Assembly (NCBI GenBank): GCA_033765305.1
Contig: JANRID010000007.1
Coordinates: 1 to 64,000, forward strand
DNA: 64,000 nucleotides
Origin: RDXT01 sp033765305
Lineage (GTDB): Bacteria > Bacteroidota > Bacteroidia > J057
Direction of reading: 5' to 3'
The notes beneath the pieces were generated by a model. It ran no database searches and had not been told where the DNA came from. It saw only the letters and a list, made by a program, of their open reading frames with translations. A program made the translations under genes and the position numbers. Shown one piece after another: positions 16,512 to 24,677 of this stretch (within the stretch, counting starts at the first letter, position 1; each line of letters begins with the position of its first letter).

Positions 16512-16540
16512 CGCCTTCAGCACCCTCAGATCCGACCCCG

Positions 16541-17179
16541 ATGAAACCTGCGTATCTCCTCCTCGCCGCTCTGGTGCTGCTTGCTGCCTGCCGCGGCAAA
16601 AGCCCTGAAGACCTGCCGAAATTCAAGAAAAAATTCCGCGCCCAGATCGCCAGCTTCGAGAATCAGAAAGTCCAGGCCGACAACAAGGTCGAGGACGGCG
16701 TGAGCACCCTCAATGGCCTCCAGCAGGCGCTGGAAAATGCCAAAAATGTGGATGCCGAGTTCAAAGAAGTCTATGGGAAATGGGAGCAGGTCAACAAGCA
16801 GGTCGAAGACCTCAACCGCGAATACGAGCAGCTCAAACAGGACGCTGCCAACCTTTTCAGCGCGATGGAGCGCCAGACCGGCAGCCTGTCCGATGCCAAA
16901 ACGCGCAATGAGCTGACCGCTGCAATCAAAACGACGCGCAGCGAATACGACAAAACGCTCGCCAAGACCTCCAAAGCCATCGAGCAGCTCCGGGCGCTGC
17001 ACAAGGATGCGGTGGAAGTGATCAAAGCGCTGGAGGTTGCCATTGCGCTGGGCCAGATCTCCCAGATCAACAGCGGCCTGCAAAGCATCGAGTCGCGCGT
17101 GGCCGGCATCATGGCCGAACTCAACTCGACCATCGCAGCCAGCAAAGACCTCTACGAAAAGCGGATCGGCGCATTCTGA
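16541..17179 (+). CDS. Coiled-coil lipoprotein
   Basis: 212 residues. Signal peptide with lipobox: MKPAYLLLAALVLLAACRG, Cys at 17. Almost the whole mature protein is predicted helical and coiled-coil (KVQADNKVEDGVSTLNGLQ, KWEQVNKQVEDLNREYEQL, TLAKTSKAIEQLRALHKDA). It lies between the MCE gene and hutI in what looks like one transcript, and its stop overlaps the hutI start by one base. It may form a periplasmic spacer with the MCE protein, which is an inference from position only. Confidence 0.75.
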   Translation: MKPAYLLLAALVLLAACRGKSPEDLPKFKKKFRAQIASFENQKVQADNKVEDGVSTLNGLQQALENAKNVDAEFKEVYGKWEQVNKQVEDLNREYEQLKQDAANLFSAMERQTGSLSDAKTRNELTAAIKTTRSEYDKTLAKTSKAIEQLRALHKDAVEVIKALEVAIALGQISQINSGLQSIESRVAGIMAELNSTIAASKDLYEKRIGAF

Positions 17180-18417
17180 TGGGCATCCTGCTGCGCAATA
17201 TCCGCCGCCTCTACCAGGTAGCGGCCGGCAGGGAACGCTGCAAACGCGGCCGGGCCATGCAGGATGCGGCCGTCATTGAGCATGCCTGGCTGCTGGCAGA
17301 GGACGGCCTCGTCACCGGGCTGGGACCGATGGCGCATCTGCCCGCAGATGCCGTCCGGCATGAGCAGGTAGACTGCAGCGGCAGGCTGGTGCTGCCCGGC
17401 TTTGTGGACAGCCATACGCATCTGGTTTTCCCGCGCACCCGCGAGCAGGAGTTCGTGGACCGGATCCGGGGGCTCAGCTACGAGGATATTGCGCGCCGGG
17501 GCGGCGGCATCCTGAATTCGATGCAGCATTGCGGCGAGATGAGCGAGGAACAGCTGCTGGAAGACGGCCTGCGGCGGGCTGCGGAGATTCTGCGCAGCGG
17601 CACGACCACGGTCGAAATCAAAAGCGGCTACGGGCTGACACTGGAATCCGAGCTGAAGCTGCTGCGGGCGGCCCGCCGGATCGGGGAGCTGACCCCGCTC
17701 AACGTCAGGACGACGTTTCTGGGCGCGCATGCCATTCCGAAGGCATATCAGCATGACCGGGAGGCCTATATCCGGCTGGTTTGCGAGCAGATGCTGCCCG
17801 CTGTGATGGCGGAGAATCTGGCCGATTTCATCGATGTGTTCTGCGACATCGGGTTTTTCACCCCGGAAGAAACGGAGACCATCCTGCGCGCCGGGGCGGC
17901 GTACGGGCTGCCGGCCAAGATCCATGCCAACGAACTGGGGATTTCCGGCGGGGTGGAGGTAGGCGTCAAGATGCAGGCCTACTCGGTGGATCATCTCGAA
18001 CGGATCGGGGCGGCGGAGATCAGCCTGCTGCGCGATACCGACACGGTCCCGGTGCTGCTGCCCAGCGTGGCGTTTTTTCTGGGCATTCCGTACGCGCCTG
18101 CGCGGGCGATGATGGAGGCAGGCCTGCCCCTCGCGCTGGCGACGGACTACAACCCTGGCTCCTCGCCGGGAGGCAGCATGCCGTTTGTCATGTCGCTGGC
18201 CTGCACACAGCTGCGCATGCTGCCGGAAGAAGCCCTGACGGCCTGCACGCTGAACGGTGCCTTCGCGCTGCGGATGTCTGACCGGATTGGCTCGCTGGAG
18301 CCAGGCAAGCAGGCCGATCTGATTCTTACGCATCCGGCTGATTCCATCAGCCTGCTTCCGTATGCCTACGCGTCCAACCTGGTGGACCGGGTGATGACCC
18401 GGGGCAGCTGGGTCTGA
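17179..18417 (+). CDS. hutI: Imidazolonepropionase
   Basis: 412 residues, the normal length. HutI hydrolyses 4-imidazolone-5-propanoate to N-formimino-L-glutamate in histidine degradation. Visible features: metal-binding H79 and H81 in VDSHTHLVF, TTTVEIKSGYGL, FLGAHAIP, KIHANELG and a TDYNPGSSPGGSM segment near the end. It starts at the ATG overlapping the stop of the coiled-coil gene (TGATG). No hutH, hutU or hutG is in the window, so the rest of the pathway must lie elsewhere. Confidence 0.95.
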   Translation: MGILLRNIRRLYQVAAGRERCKRGRAMQDAAVIEHAWLLAEDGLVTGLGPMAHLPADAVRHEQVDCSGRLVLPGFVDSHTHLVFPRTREQEFVDRIRGLSYEDIARRGGGILNSMQHCGEMSEEQLLEDGLRRAAEILRSGTTTVEIKSGYGLTLESELKLLRAARRIGELTPLNVRTTFLGAHAIPKAYQHDREAYIRLVCEQMLPAVMAENLADFIDVFCDIGFFTPEETETILRAGAAYGLPAKIHANELGISGGVEVGVKMQAYSVDHLERIGAAEISLLRDTDTVPVLLPSVAFFLGIPYAPARAMMEAGLPLALATDYNPGSSPGGSMPFVMSLACTQLRMLPEEALTACTLNGAFALRMSDRIGSLEPGKQADLILTHPADSISLLPYAYASNLVDRVMTRGSWV

Positions 18418-18432
18418 TTACAGGCATGGGAG

Positions 18433-18708
18433 CTACTGGCCAAGCGGCGGAGCAGCCAGCCGATCAGCCAGCTCCAGCGGAATCCCCAGCAGATCGGCAG
18501 CGTCTGCAAGCGTGATCCCGCGCCCGAGCATCCGGGTAATGCTCTGCCTGAGGGCCTCCTCCCGTCCGAGCTCCTTGCCGAGTTCCTTCCCGATCTCCTT
18601 CCCGATCTCCTTTCCGCGCTCCTCTCCCTCCAGGAGCCAGAGATGCGCCATGGAGCCTTCCTCATAGCCCCAGGTTTCCATCAGGGTCTTTGCCTTTTCC
18701 ATCGGCAT
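18433..18708 (-). CDS. Stand-alone duplicate of the Rpn C-terminal domain
   Basis: 91 residues from ATG at 18708 (MPMEKAKTLMETWGYEEG); a second ATG at 18702 matches the residue aligning to M237 of the upstream nuclease. Nearly every residue repeats the last ~95 of that protein: EEGSMAHLWLLEGEERGKE, four GKE units, REEALRQSITRMLGRGITLA and DLLGIPLELADRLAA. It lacks the nuclease domain. It begins about 12 bp past the stop of the nuclease gene, so it would be co-transcribed. Published Rpn toxins are silenced by a short protein made from an internal start in the same C-terminal region; this copy could play that part in trans. It could equally be a non-functional duplication. Confidence 0.6.
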   Translation of the reverse strand: MPMEKAKTLMETWGYEEGSMAHLWLLEGEERGKEIGKEIGKELGKELGREEALRQSITRMLGRGITLADAADLLGIPLELADRLAAPPLGQ

Positions 18709-19007
18709 TCTGCTTATCGTCAAGACTCCGGTTCAGGGCGGGCTGCAGCCAGCCGCTCGGCCAGCTCCAAGGGAATCCCCAGCAGATCGGCAGCGCCTGC
18801 AAGCGTGATCCCACGCCCGAGCATCCGGGTAATGCTCTGCCTGAGGGCCTCCTCCCGTCCGAGCTCCTTGCCGAGTTCCTTCCCGATCTCCTTTCCGATC
18901 TCCTTTCCGAGTTCCTTTCCGCGCTCCTCTCCCTCCAGGAGCCAGAGATGCGCCATGGAGCCTTCCTCATAGCCCCAGGTTTCCATCAGGGTCTTTGCCT
19001 TTTCCAT
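18452..19007. repeat. Imperfect tandem duplication of the rpn 3' end
   Basis: Segments 18452-18702 (251 bp) and 18745-19007 (263 bp) are nearly identical; the 12 bp length difference is one unit of the inner 12-base repeat. They carry the C-terminal coding region of the nuclease and its stand-alone copy. Confidence 0.9.
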
Positions 19008-19715
19008 GAGTTTGCCGTGTGAAGGTGATGCGCCATGTACAATGTACGCGCCTAACATACGAATATATCCCAGCACTTGTTCCCCTTCCCGGCTTTTGGC
19101 GTCCATCTCCTTCAGCAGCTGCGCAATATGCGCTGCTGCACGGGGAGCAAGCGCGTATTTCATCAGGAGCAGCCCCTTCTGCAGAAACCAGTCGGCAAAC
19201 TGCTGCCGGATCCAGGATTCCGGCGCGGTCCGCAGATTGGTGAGCAGGTATTGAAACGAGGGGATAAACGAAGCAAAGCCCTCCGCCTCCGGCCCAAAAT
19301 AAGCCGTCATGGGGCCGCCTTTCCAACGGTCGGCGCCGTGGTAGATCAGGCAGGGAATAATCAGGTTCAGGCGCCCGTCCGCAGCAGCCTGACGCTCCCA
19401 GATATTGAGCATGTACCGGAGCAGCTGGAGATGCGGATACTTCGCCGGATAGCTTTTGTGTTCGAGGAGAAATACCACATAGGCATCCCCGCCGGCCCGC
19501 AGCGGGCAGCGGAATACCGCATCCGCAAAGTGCTCCCGCAGCTGCTCATCCACATAGCTGGCCGGATCCGCCTGCAGGCCGTCCAGCTCCAGCCGCTGCA
19601 GCAGCTTCTGCGGCAGCACGCCCTGCAAATAGCCCGCCGCCTGCTCCGGCGCCTGAAAAAGCAGCTTAAAAAAATGATCGTGCGGGCGGGGCACCGGGGC
19701 GGAATCAGCAGACAT
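18720..19715 (-). CDS. Rpn-family PD-(D/E)XK nuclease (Transposase_31-like)
   Basis: 331 residues, typical of Rpn proteins, which are DNA endonucleases acting in recombination and in phage defence. The PD-(D/E)XK core is visible as D65 (HFADAVFRC), E85 and K87 (VFLLEHKSYP), followed by LLRYMLNIWERQ and IIPCLIYHGADRWKGG. The N-terminus PRPHDHFFKLLFQAPEQAAG is the family signature. The C-terminal region (from M237) has MEKAKTLMETWGYEEGSM, five tandem GKE(I/L) units and ADLLGIPLELAERLAA. An ATG at 19007 inside the gene could start a short C-terminal product. The 3' third is duplicated downstream. Confidence 0.9.
   Translation of the reverse strand: MSADSAPVPRPHDHFFKLLFQAPEQAAGYLQGVLPQKLLQRLELDGLQADPASYVDEQLREHFADAVFRCPLRAGGDAYVVFLLEHKSYPAKYPHLQLLRYMLNIWERQAAADGRLNLIIPCLIYHGADRWKGGPMTAYFGPEAEGFASFIPSFQYLLTNLRTAPESWIRQQFADWFLQKGLLLMKYALAPRAAAHIAQLLKEMDAKSREGEQVLGYIRMLGAYIVHGASPSHGKLMEKAKTLMETWGYEEGSMAHLWLLEGEERGKELGKEIGKEIGKELGKELGREEALRQSITRMLGRGITLAGAADLLGIPLELAERLAAARPEPES
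18860..18923. repeat. 12-base tandem repeat encoding GKE(I/L) units
   Basis: About five units of CTTTCCGATCTC-like sequence in the nuclease copy. The duplicate at about 18566-18618 has four. Repeat-number differences like this arise by slippage and alter a charged helical linker. Confidence 0.8.
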
Positions 19716-19832
19716 ACATATTGGTTGAGATTGCCAATATGCAAATAATACAATCCAAAAACAAATTTTATTTGCATTTTGGTATTAAAAATAGTAATTC
19801 TGCTGCTCTGCACATCCGCGGCAAGCCCCTGC
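19716..19832. other. AT-rich spacer
   Basis: 117 bp of much lower GC than the neighbours, between the start of the Rpn gene and the end of the mutarotase gene. It probably holds the Rpn promoter; no convincing element pair was found. Confidence 0.4.
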
Positions 19833-20189
19833 TTATCCAGCCGCTCCCAGGTCGAAGATCCGCTCCATCCGGACCCATTTTTCCCCCGGCCCTGCCCAGG
19901 GCAGCGCCTGCTGGAAGGCCCACATACGCTCCTCCCATGCCTGCACCTCCGGATCTCCCGCATCCAACTCCGCTTTCCGTTCAAAGCTGAACGTCTCGTC
20001 CGCTTCCAGGATCATGCAGAGCCGGTTGCCCGTGAGGTAGATCTCCAATCCGGTAATGCCTGCAGCCCGGATCTGTCCGATCACGTGCGCAGGCGGCCCG
20101 CCCGGCTGGTGCCAGATCCGGTAGGCCCCGATCAGCGCCGGATCGTCCTTGAGATCCAGCGCCAGTACGTACCGCTGTGCTGCCTTCAT
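19833..20189 (-). CDS. RhaM-type sugar mutarotase (DUF718), probably L-fucose
   Basis: 118 residues from MKAAQRYVLALDLKDDPALI; the frame is open much further upstream, but that part is the wrong frame of fucP. Family features are GAYRIWHQPGGPP, TGLEIYLTGNRLCMILEAD and GEKWVRMERIFDL. RhaM enzymes interconvert alpha and beta anomers of L-rhamnose. The ATG overlaps the fucP stop by 4 bases (ATGA), and its neighbours are fucose genes, so L-fucose is the likelier substrate here. Confidence 0.85.
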   Translation of the reverse strand: MKAAQRYVLALDLKDDPALIGAYRIWHQPGGPPAHVIGQIRAAGITGLEIYLTGNRLCMILEADETFSFERKAELDAGDPEVQAWEERMWAFQQALPWAGPGEKWVRMERIFDLGAAG

Positions 20190-21478
20190 CCGGCTGTCCG
20201 TTTGCTGCCCGGCCCGGCGTACCAGGCCACCACCCCAAAACAAACTGCCGGCACCAGCATCGCCATCCGGATCGAACTGCTGTCCGATACATAGCCCATC
20301 AGCGCAGTCAGCACGGCCCCGCCAATGATGGCCATCACCATCATCGACGAACCCAGCTTGGTGCTGCTGCCCAGGCCATCGAGCCCGGTCGCGAAGATGG
20401 TGGGAAACATCACCGACATGAACAGGCTCGTCAGCATCAGCGGCGCCAGCCCCCACCAGCCTGGAGCAGTTACGGCGATCAGGCACAGCAGCACATTGAC
20501 CAGCCCGAAGATCAGCATCAGCCGCACGGGGCGGACCCGCCGCATCAGCGCCGTGCCGATAAAGCGCCCGGCCATAAAGGCAGCCAGGGCAAGCGTCAGA
20601 TAATCTGCGGCTATTTTCTCCGGTGTGCCCGGCAAGGTCATCTGGGTGTAGCGGATCAGATAGCTCCAAATTCCCACCTGCGCGCCCACATAAAAAAACT
20701 GGGCAATTACTCCGTTTCGGAAATGCTTGATTTTCAGAAGTTTTACCCAAGATTCCGCCGGCGTATCCGCACGGGCTTCATCCCGGACCGCCGGAAAGCG
20801 CGTCAGCAGGATCAGCAGCGCCCACAGCAGCACAATGCCGCCTACCGCCAGATAGGGCCCCTGCACCGCACGCGCCTCCGCTGCGTAGTAGGCCTCCAGC
20901 GCCGCCTGCGGCATCGCGGCCAGCTGTTCGGGGCTGTATTCGACCCCGGAAAAGATGAAGTTGCGCCCGATCAGGATGCCGCTGATCGCGCCGATCGGAT
21001 TGAAGGACTGGGCCAGGTTGAGGCGGAAGGCCGCCGATTCCGGCGGGCCCAGGGCGATTACGTAGGGATTGGCAGCTGTTTCCAGAAATGCCAGCCCGCT
21101 GGCAATGACGAAGAGCGCGCCGAGAAACACACCGTATACCCGGATTTCTGCCGCCGGATAAAACAGCAGCGCCCCGGTGCCGTACAGCACAAGCCCCAGC
21201 AAAATTCCGGCTTTGTAGCTGAAGCGCCGCATAAACAGCGCAGCCGGCACCGCCAGCAGGAAATACCCCAGGTAAAAGGCCGACTGCACCAGCCCCGACT
21301 GCAGGTCGCTCAGCTCGAAGGCCTTTTTGAACTGGCGGATGAGGATGTCGTTGAGGTTGTTGGCGACGCCCCACATAAAGAAGAGGCTGGTAATCAGAAT
21401 CAGCGGCAGCAGGTAGCTGCGGCCCGCCGCCGCAGGCACGGGCGGGTGCTGGCCGGGTTTGACAGGAACAGAAGGCAT
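20186..21478 (-). CDS. fucP: L-fucose:H+ symporter (MFS)
   Basis: 430 residues with about 12 membrane segments, starting at MPSVPVKPGQHPPVP. The family signature is clear: PLILITSLFFMWGVANNLND, LIRQFKKAFELSDLQSGLVQ, AFYLGYFLLAVPAALFMRR, ASGLAFLETAANPYVIALG and MFPTIFATGLDGLGSSTKLG. FucP brings L-fucose across the inner membrane with a proton. It is third in a co-directional operon, 54 bp downstream of the SDR gene and overlapping the mutarotase. Confidence 0.92.
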   Translation of the reverse strand: MPSVPVKPGQHPPVPAAAGRSYLLPLILITSLFFMWGVANNLNDILIRQFKKAFELSDLQSGLVQSAFYLGYFLLAVPAALFMRRFSYKAGILLGLVLYGTGALLFYPAAEIRVYGVFLGALFVIASGLAFLETAANPYVIALGPPESAAFRLNLAQSFNPIGAISGILIGRNFIFSGVEYSPEQLAAMPQAALEAYYAAEARAVQGPYLAVGGIVLLWALLILLTRFPAVRDEARADTPAESWVKLLKIKHFRNGVIAQFFYVGAQVGIWSYLIRYTQMTLPGTPEKIAADYLTLALAAFMAGRFIGTALMRRVRPVRLMLIFGLVNVLLCLIAVTAPGWWGLAPLMLTSLFMSVMFPTIFATGLDGLGSSTKLGSSMMVMAIIGGAVLTALMGYVSDSSSIRMAMLVPAVCFGVVAWYAGPGSKRTAG

Positions 21479-21531
21479 GGGGATAACCGTAGGAGGTGAC
21501 AGGGGGAAATATATGCAGCCGGAGCTGCGGG

Positions 21532-22317
21532 TCAGGTCAGTGCGCGGTCGAGGTGCACATAGCCGCCGTCCACCACCAGCCATTGGCCGGTCGTATGGGA
21601 TGCACGGGGCGAAAGCAGAAATACGACCGTATCGGCGATTTCCTCCGCCGTAGTCATGCGGCGGCCCAGCGGAATGCGCGCCGTGATTTCAGCTTCCTTG
21701 GCGGCGGGATCGGCAAAGGTCGAATCGAGCCAGCTGCGGTAGAGCGGGGTCATCACCTCAGCGGGCAGCACGGCATTGACCCGGATGCCGTAGGGCAGCA
21801 GTTCGGCGGCCCACTCGCGGGTGAGCGCAAGCTGCGCCCCTTTGGACGCAGCATAGCCGGAGGTGCCGCCCTGGCCGGTGAGGGCAACCTTGGAACTGAT
21901 ATTGACGATGGCGCCCTGCTGCGCCTTGAGGTAGGGCAGGGCATAATGTGCCAGCTCGTAGTAGTGCAAAAGATTGGTTTTCAGAGAATTATAAAAAACA
22001 TCCGGACTTCCGCGCTCCAGCCCCGCCCCGTCATTGACGCCTGCATTGTTGACGAGGCCGTCGATCCGCCCGAAGCGGGCTGCAGTCTCCTCCACAATCC
22101 GCCGGCATTGTCCTTCCTGCGACAGATCGCCTATGACTGCCCAGGCCGTATGCCCCTGCTCCTGGAGGCTGCCGACCAGGCTGGCCGTTTCGGTGCTGCT
22201 GCGCGTCGCGATTACGGGGACTGCGCCTTCGCGCGCTAGCGCGAGCGTCACCGCCCGGCCGATGCCTTTCGAGCCGCCGGTTACGATGTATACCTTGTCC
22301 TGAAGTTCCAGATTCAT
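21532..22317 (-). CDS. SDR-family dehydrogenase, probably L-fucose dehydrogenase
   Basis: 261 residues. Rossmann motif TGGSKGIG (13-20), NNAG (90-93), and catalytic S141/S142, Y155 and K159 (SGYAASK). The end GQWLVVDGGYVHLDRALT is the usual SDR C-terminus. Set between a fuconolactonase-like gene and fucP, it most likely oxidises L-fucose (or, alternatively, 2-keto-3-deoxy-L-fuconate) with NAD(P). The next gene in the operon starts 53 bp after its stop. Confidence 0.85.
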   Translation of the reverse strand: MNLELQDKVYIVTGGSKGIGRAVTLALAREGAVPVIATRSSTETASLVGSLQEQGHTAWAVIGDLSQEGQCRRIVEETAARFGRIDGLVNNAGVNDGAGLERGSPDVFYNSLKTNLLHYYELAHYALPYLKAQQGAIVNISSKVALTGQGGTSGYAASKGAQLALTREWAAELLPYGIRVNAVLPAEVMTPLYRSWLDSTFADPAAKEAEITARIPLGRRMTTAEEIADTVVFLLSPRASHTTGQWLVVDGGYVHLDRALT

Positions 22318-22328
22318 ATGCAGCGGGA

Positions 22329-23171
22329 TTATGCAGGTCGGTGCGGAAGCTGATACCAGTGCAGGGCATTGCGGTACAGCACCTGCTCCTGTTCGGATGC
22401 GCTCCACTGCGCAATCTGCTGCTGCACGATTCCCAGCACGTGCTGGTACTCCGCCGCCAGCAGGCAGACCGGCCAATCAGAGCCGTAGATCAGCCGCCGG
22501 GCCCCGAAGGCCTCCGCCGCATGATCGAGGGCCGGAGCCAGCGTGTCGTAGCTCCAGCCAGTCCACGCGGCCTCGGTCACGAGGCCGGAGAGCTTGCAGC
22601 AGACATTGGGGCGCTGGGCCAGCTCGCGGAGCTGCGCTGCCCAGGGCTCCAGCACGCCGCCGCGCAGCCGGGGCTTGGCCAGGTGATCGAGCACAAAGCG
22701 CTGATCCGGAAACTGGTCGGCCAGCCGGATGGCCGATTCCAGCTGATGCGGATAGATCAGGATATCATAGGCAAACCCAAACCCGCCCAGGGCCGCGATG
22801 CCGCGGCAGAAATCGGGCCGCTGCATGAATGCCGGATCCGGCTCGGACTGCACGATGTGCCGGAAGCCGCAGAGCCGGCGGTCCTCCGCCCAGTATTCGA
22901 GCCGCGCTTCGATGCGGGGCGAGCAGAGATCCGCCCAGCCTACCACGCCCCGGATCCACGGATGCTCCGAAGCCAGATCGAGCAGAAATGCCGTTTCCGC
23001 CTCCGTCTGATCGGCCTGCACCGCAATGCAGCCCGCCACCTCCGACGCCTCATAGATCGGCGCCAGATCCTGCGGCAGGAAATCCCGCCGCAGCAAAGCC
23101 ATTTCGTCCGAGATCCAGCTGTGACGCAGCGGATCGTAGCGCCAGAAATGCTGATGAGCATCCAGAATCAT
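22329..23171 (-). CDS. Amidohydrolase, probably L-fucono-1,5-lactonase
   Basis: 280 residues from MILDAHQHFWRYDP; the long upstream extension lacks family sequence. The COG3618-type TIM barrel is shown by H6 and H8 (DAHQHFW), AVQADQTEAETAFLLDLA, GVVGWADL, LCGFRHIVQSEPD, FVLDHLAKP, CKLSGLVTEA and IYGSDWPV. These enzymes hydrolyse sugar lactones. The gene opens the fucose operon and its own promoter is at 23201-23233. Confidence 0.88.
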   Translation of the reverse strand: MILDAHQHFWRYDPLRHSWISDEMALLRRDFLPQDLAPIYEASEVAGCIAVQADQTEAETAFLLDLASEHPWIRGVVGWADLCSPRIEARLEYWAEDRRLCGFRHIVQSEPDPAFMQRPDFCRGIAALGGFGFAYDILIYPHQLESAIRLADQFPDQRFVLDHLAKPRLRGGVLEPWAAQLRELAQRPNVCCKLSGLVTEAAWTGWSYDTLAPALDHAAEAFGARRLIYGSDWPVCLLAAEYQHVLGIVQQQIAQWSASEQEQVLYRNALHWYQLPHRPA

Positions 23172-23200
23172 ACGCGTAGCAGGCAGTCCGAATCGGTGAA

Positions 23201-23233
23201 ACAAGCTACGGATTTTTTTCCGGAAGGGCCAAA
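23201..23233 (-). promoter_or_regulatory. Promoter of the fucose operon
   Basis: TTTG, 21 bp, then TAGCTTGT (7 of 8 to TAnnTTTG) on the minus strand, reading toward the lactonase ATG 30 bp away. It sits immediately downstream of the susD terminator hairpin, so the catabolic genes may be expressed apart from susCD. Confidence 0.6.
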
Positions 23234-23236
23234 TGC

Positions 23237-23264
23237 AACAGCGCCCCCGTCCGGGGGCGCTGTT
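23237..23264 (-). terminator. Terminator after susD
   Basis: AACAGCGCCCCC and GGGGGCGCTGTT form a perfect 12 bp stem with the loop GTCC, 26 bp past the susD stop. Confidence 0.8.
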
Positions 23265-23289
23265 CAGCTTATTCATCCGTTGCTGCGGA

Positions 23290-24648
23290 TCAGTAGCCGG
23301 AGTTCTGGGCCAGATTGGCGTTGACTACGATTTCGCGCTGGGGAATCGGGAATACCAGCTTGTCGTCGTTGTACGGACGGTTGCCGACATTCTGCTTCAG
23401 GCGGCGCACATCATGGATGCGGAAGCCTTCGAAGGCCAGCTCCAGGCGGCGCTCCAGGAGGATATCCTCCAGCGTCACCCCGGTAGCGGCAGCCAGGCCG
23501 GCACGGGTATGCACCTCGTTGTAATCGTCGAGCGGGGTGGCGCCGGTAGCAGTGCTCAGGCGCTGATTGCACTCGGCGCGGATGAGGTACATTTCCGCCA
23601 GGCGGAAGATGGTCACATTGCCGTAGAGGTTGTTCCACTTGCTGGTGAAGAAGGTGCCGCCATCCTCGAAGAACATCGTGGCGCGGTCGTCATCCTCCTC
23701 GTACAGATCCAGGTGGGGCTGCTCGATCACGATGTCGCCGTCGCGCCCGCCGAATTCGCGGGTCGTGAAGAAGGTATTCATGTAGTTGGTCCCGTCCTGG
23801 GCATCCACCTGGATAGAGAAGATGTCTTCGGAGGAGTTTTCGTCGCGGGCAAACACGGCGGAGAAGTTGCTCAGCAGGCTGTACTCGCCGGATTCGATGA
23901 CGCGGCTGGCGGCATCGCGGGCCTGGGCGTAGTCGCCTTTCTGGAGATACACACGGGCCAGTGCCGCGCCTGCGGCGCCTTTGGTCGCACGCCATCCGTC
24001 GGGCGCATCGATCTGCAGCGGCAGCACTTCCTCGGCGCGGGTCAGGTCCAGGATCACCTGGGCATACACCTGCTCGACGGTGCTGCGGGCCACGTTGTTG
24101 GCATCGGTCACGCCGCGGGTCGGATCCAGCACAAGCGGCACGCCGGGCTGGCTGTTGGCCTGGCCGGCCTCGTACTGCTTGCCGAAGTAGCGCACCAGAT
24201 CGAAGTAGCACAGGCCGCGGATGAAGAGGGCTTCACCCTCCACACGGGCGCGGTCATCGTCGTTCACCGTCGCCAATGCAGACAACACGTTGTTGGCGAT
24301 GTTGATCGTCTGGTAGGCATCGATCCAGAGGGCTTCTGCATCGGTATTGCCCACCGTCATATCCTTGTTGTAGATCTCGCGCGGGCCGCTGAAGGTACCC
24401 ACCCAGCTCAGCTCATTGTCGGTGCCGAGCAGCTCTGCATTGCGCAGGATACTGCCGCCGTAGAGGTCCTGGTCGGAAAGCGCATCATAGGCGCCGGCCA
24501 GTACCGTCTGGACATTTTCATCCGTGCTCAGCGCCACTTCTTCGGCGATGCTCTGGGCAGGCTTGAGGTCGAGTTGTTCGATGCAGCCGGCCGTTGCCGC
24601 AGCCAGCACGGCCACAGCGAACAGGCGGACGATATACGATTTGTTCAT
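23290..24648 (-). CDS. SusD/RagB-family surface glycan-binding lipoprotein
   Basis: 452 residues from MNKSYIVRLFAVAVLAAATAGC, with the lipobox Cys at 22; a preceding in-frame ATG adds 10 residues without signal character. SusD hallmarks are ENVQTVLAGAYDALSDQDL, WIDAYQTINIANNVL, GEALFIRGLCYFDLVRYFG, NVTIFRLAEMYLIRAECNQ and, near the end, ERRLELAFEGFRIHDVRRL. Lipidated SusD caps the SusC barrel on the cell surface. It follows susC by 29 bp and the pair ends at a strong hairpin. Confidence 0.95.
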   Translation of the reverse strand: MNKSYIVRLFAVAVLAAATAGCIEQLDLKPAQSIAEEVALSTDENVQTVLAGAYDALSDQDLYGGSILRNAELLGTDNELSWVGTFSGPREIYNKDMTVGNTDAEALWIDAYQTINIANNVLSALATVNDDDRARVEGEALFIRGLCYFDLVRYFGKQYEAGQANSQPGVPLVLDPTRGVTDANNVARSTVEQVYAQVILDLTRAEEVLPLQIDAPDGWRATKGAAGAALARVYLQKGDYAQARDAASRVIESGEYSLLSNFSAVFARDENSSEDIFSIQVDAQDGTNYMNTFFTTREFGGRDGDIVIEQPHLDLYEEDDDRATMFFEDGGTFFTSKWNNLYGNVTIFRLAEMYLIRAECNQRLSTATGATPLDDYNEVHTRAGLAAATGVTLEDILLERRLELAFEGFRIHDVRRLKQNVGNRPYNDDKLVFPIPQREIVVNANLAQNSGY

Positions 24649-24677
24649 ATTGGCAGAGATTGGCTTGAAACAATGCA

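Noticed and set aside
19833..20750. Long N-terminal extension of the mutarotase
   Set aside because: The first part is fucP read out of frame; family similarity starts at 20189.
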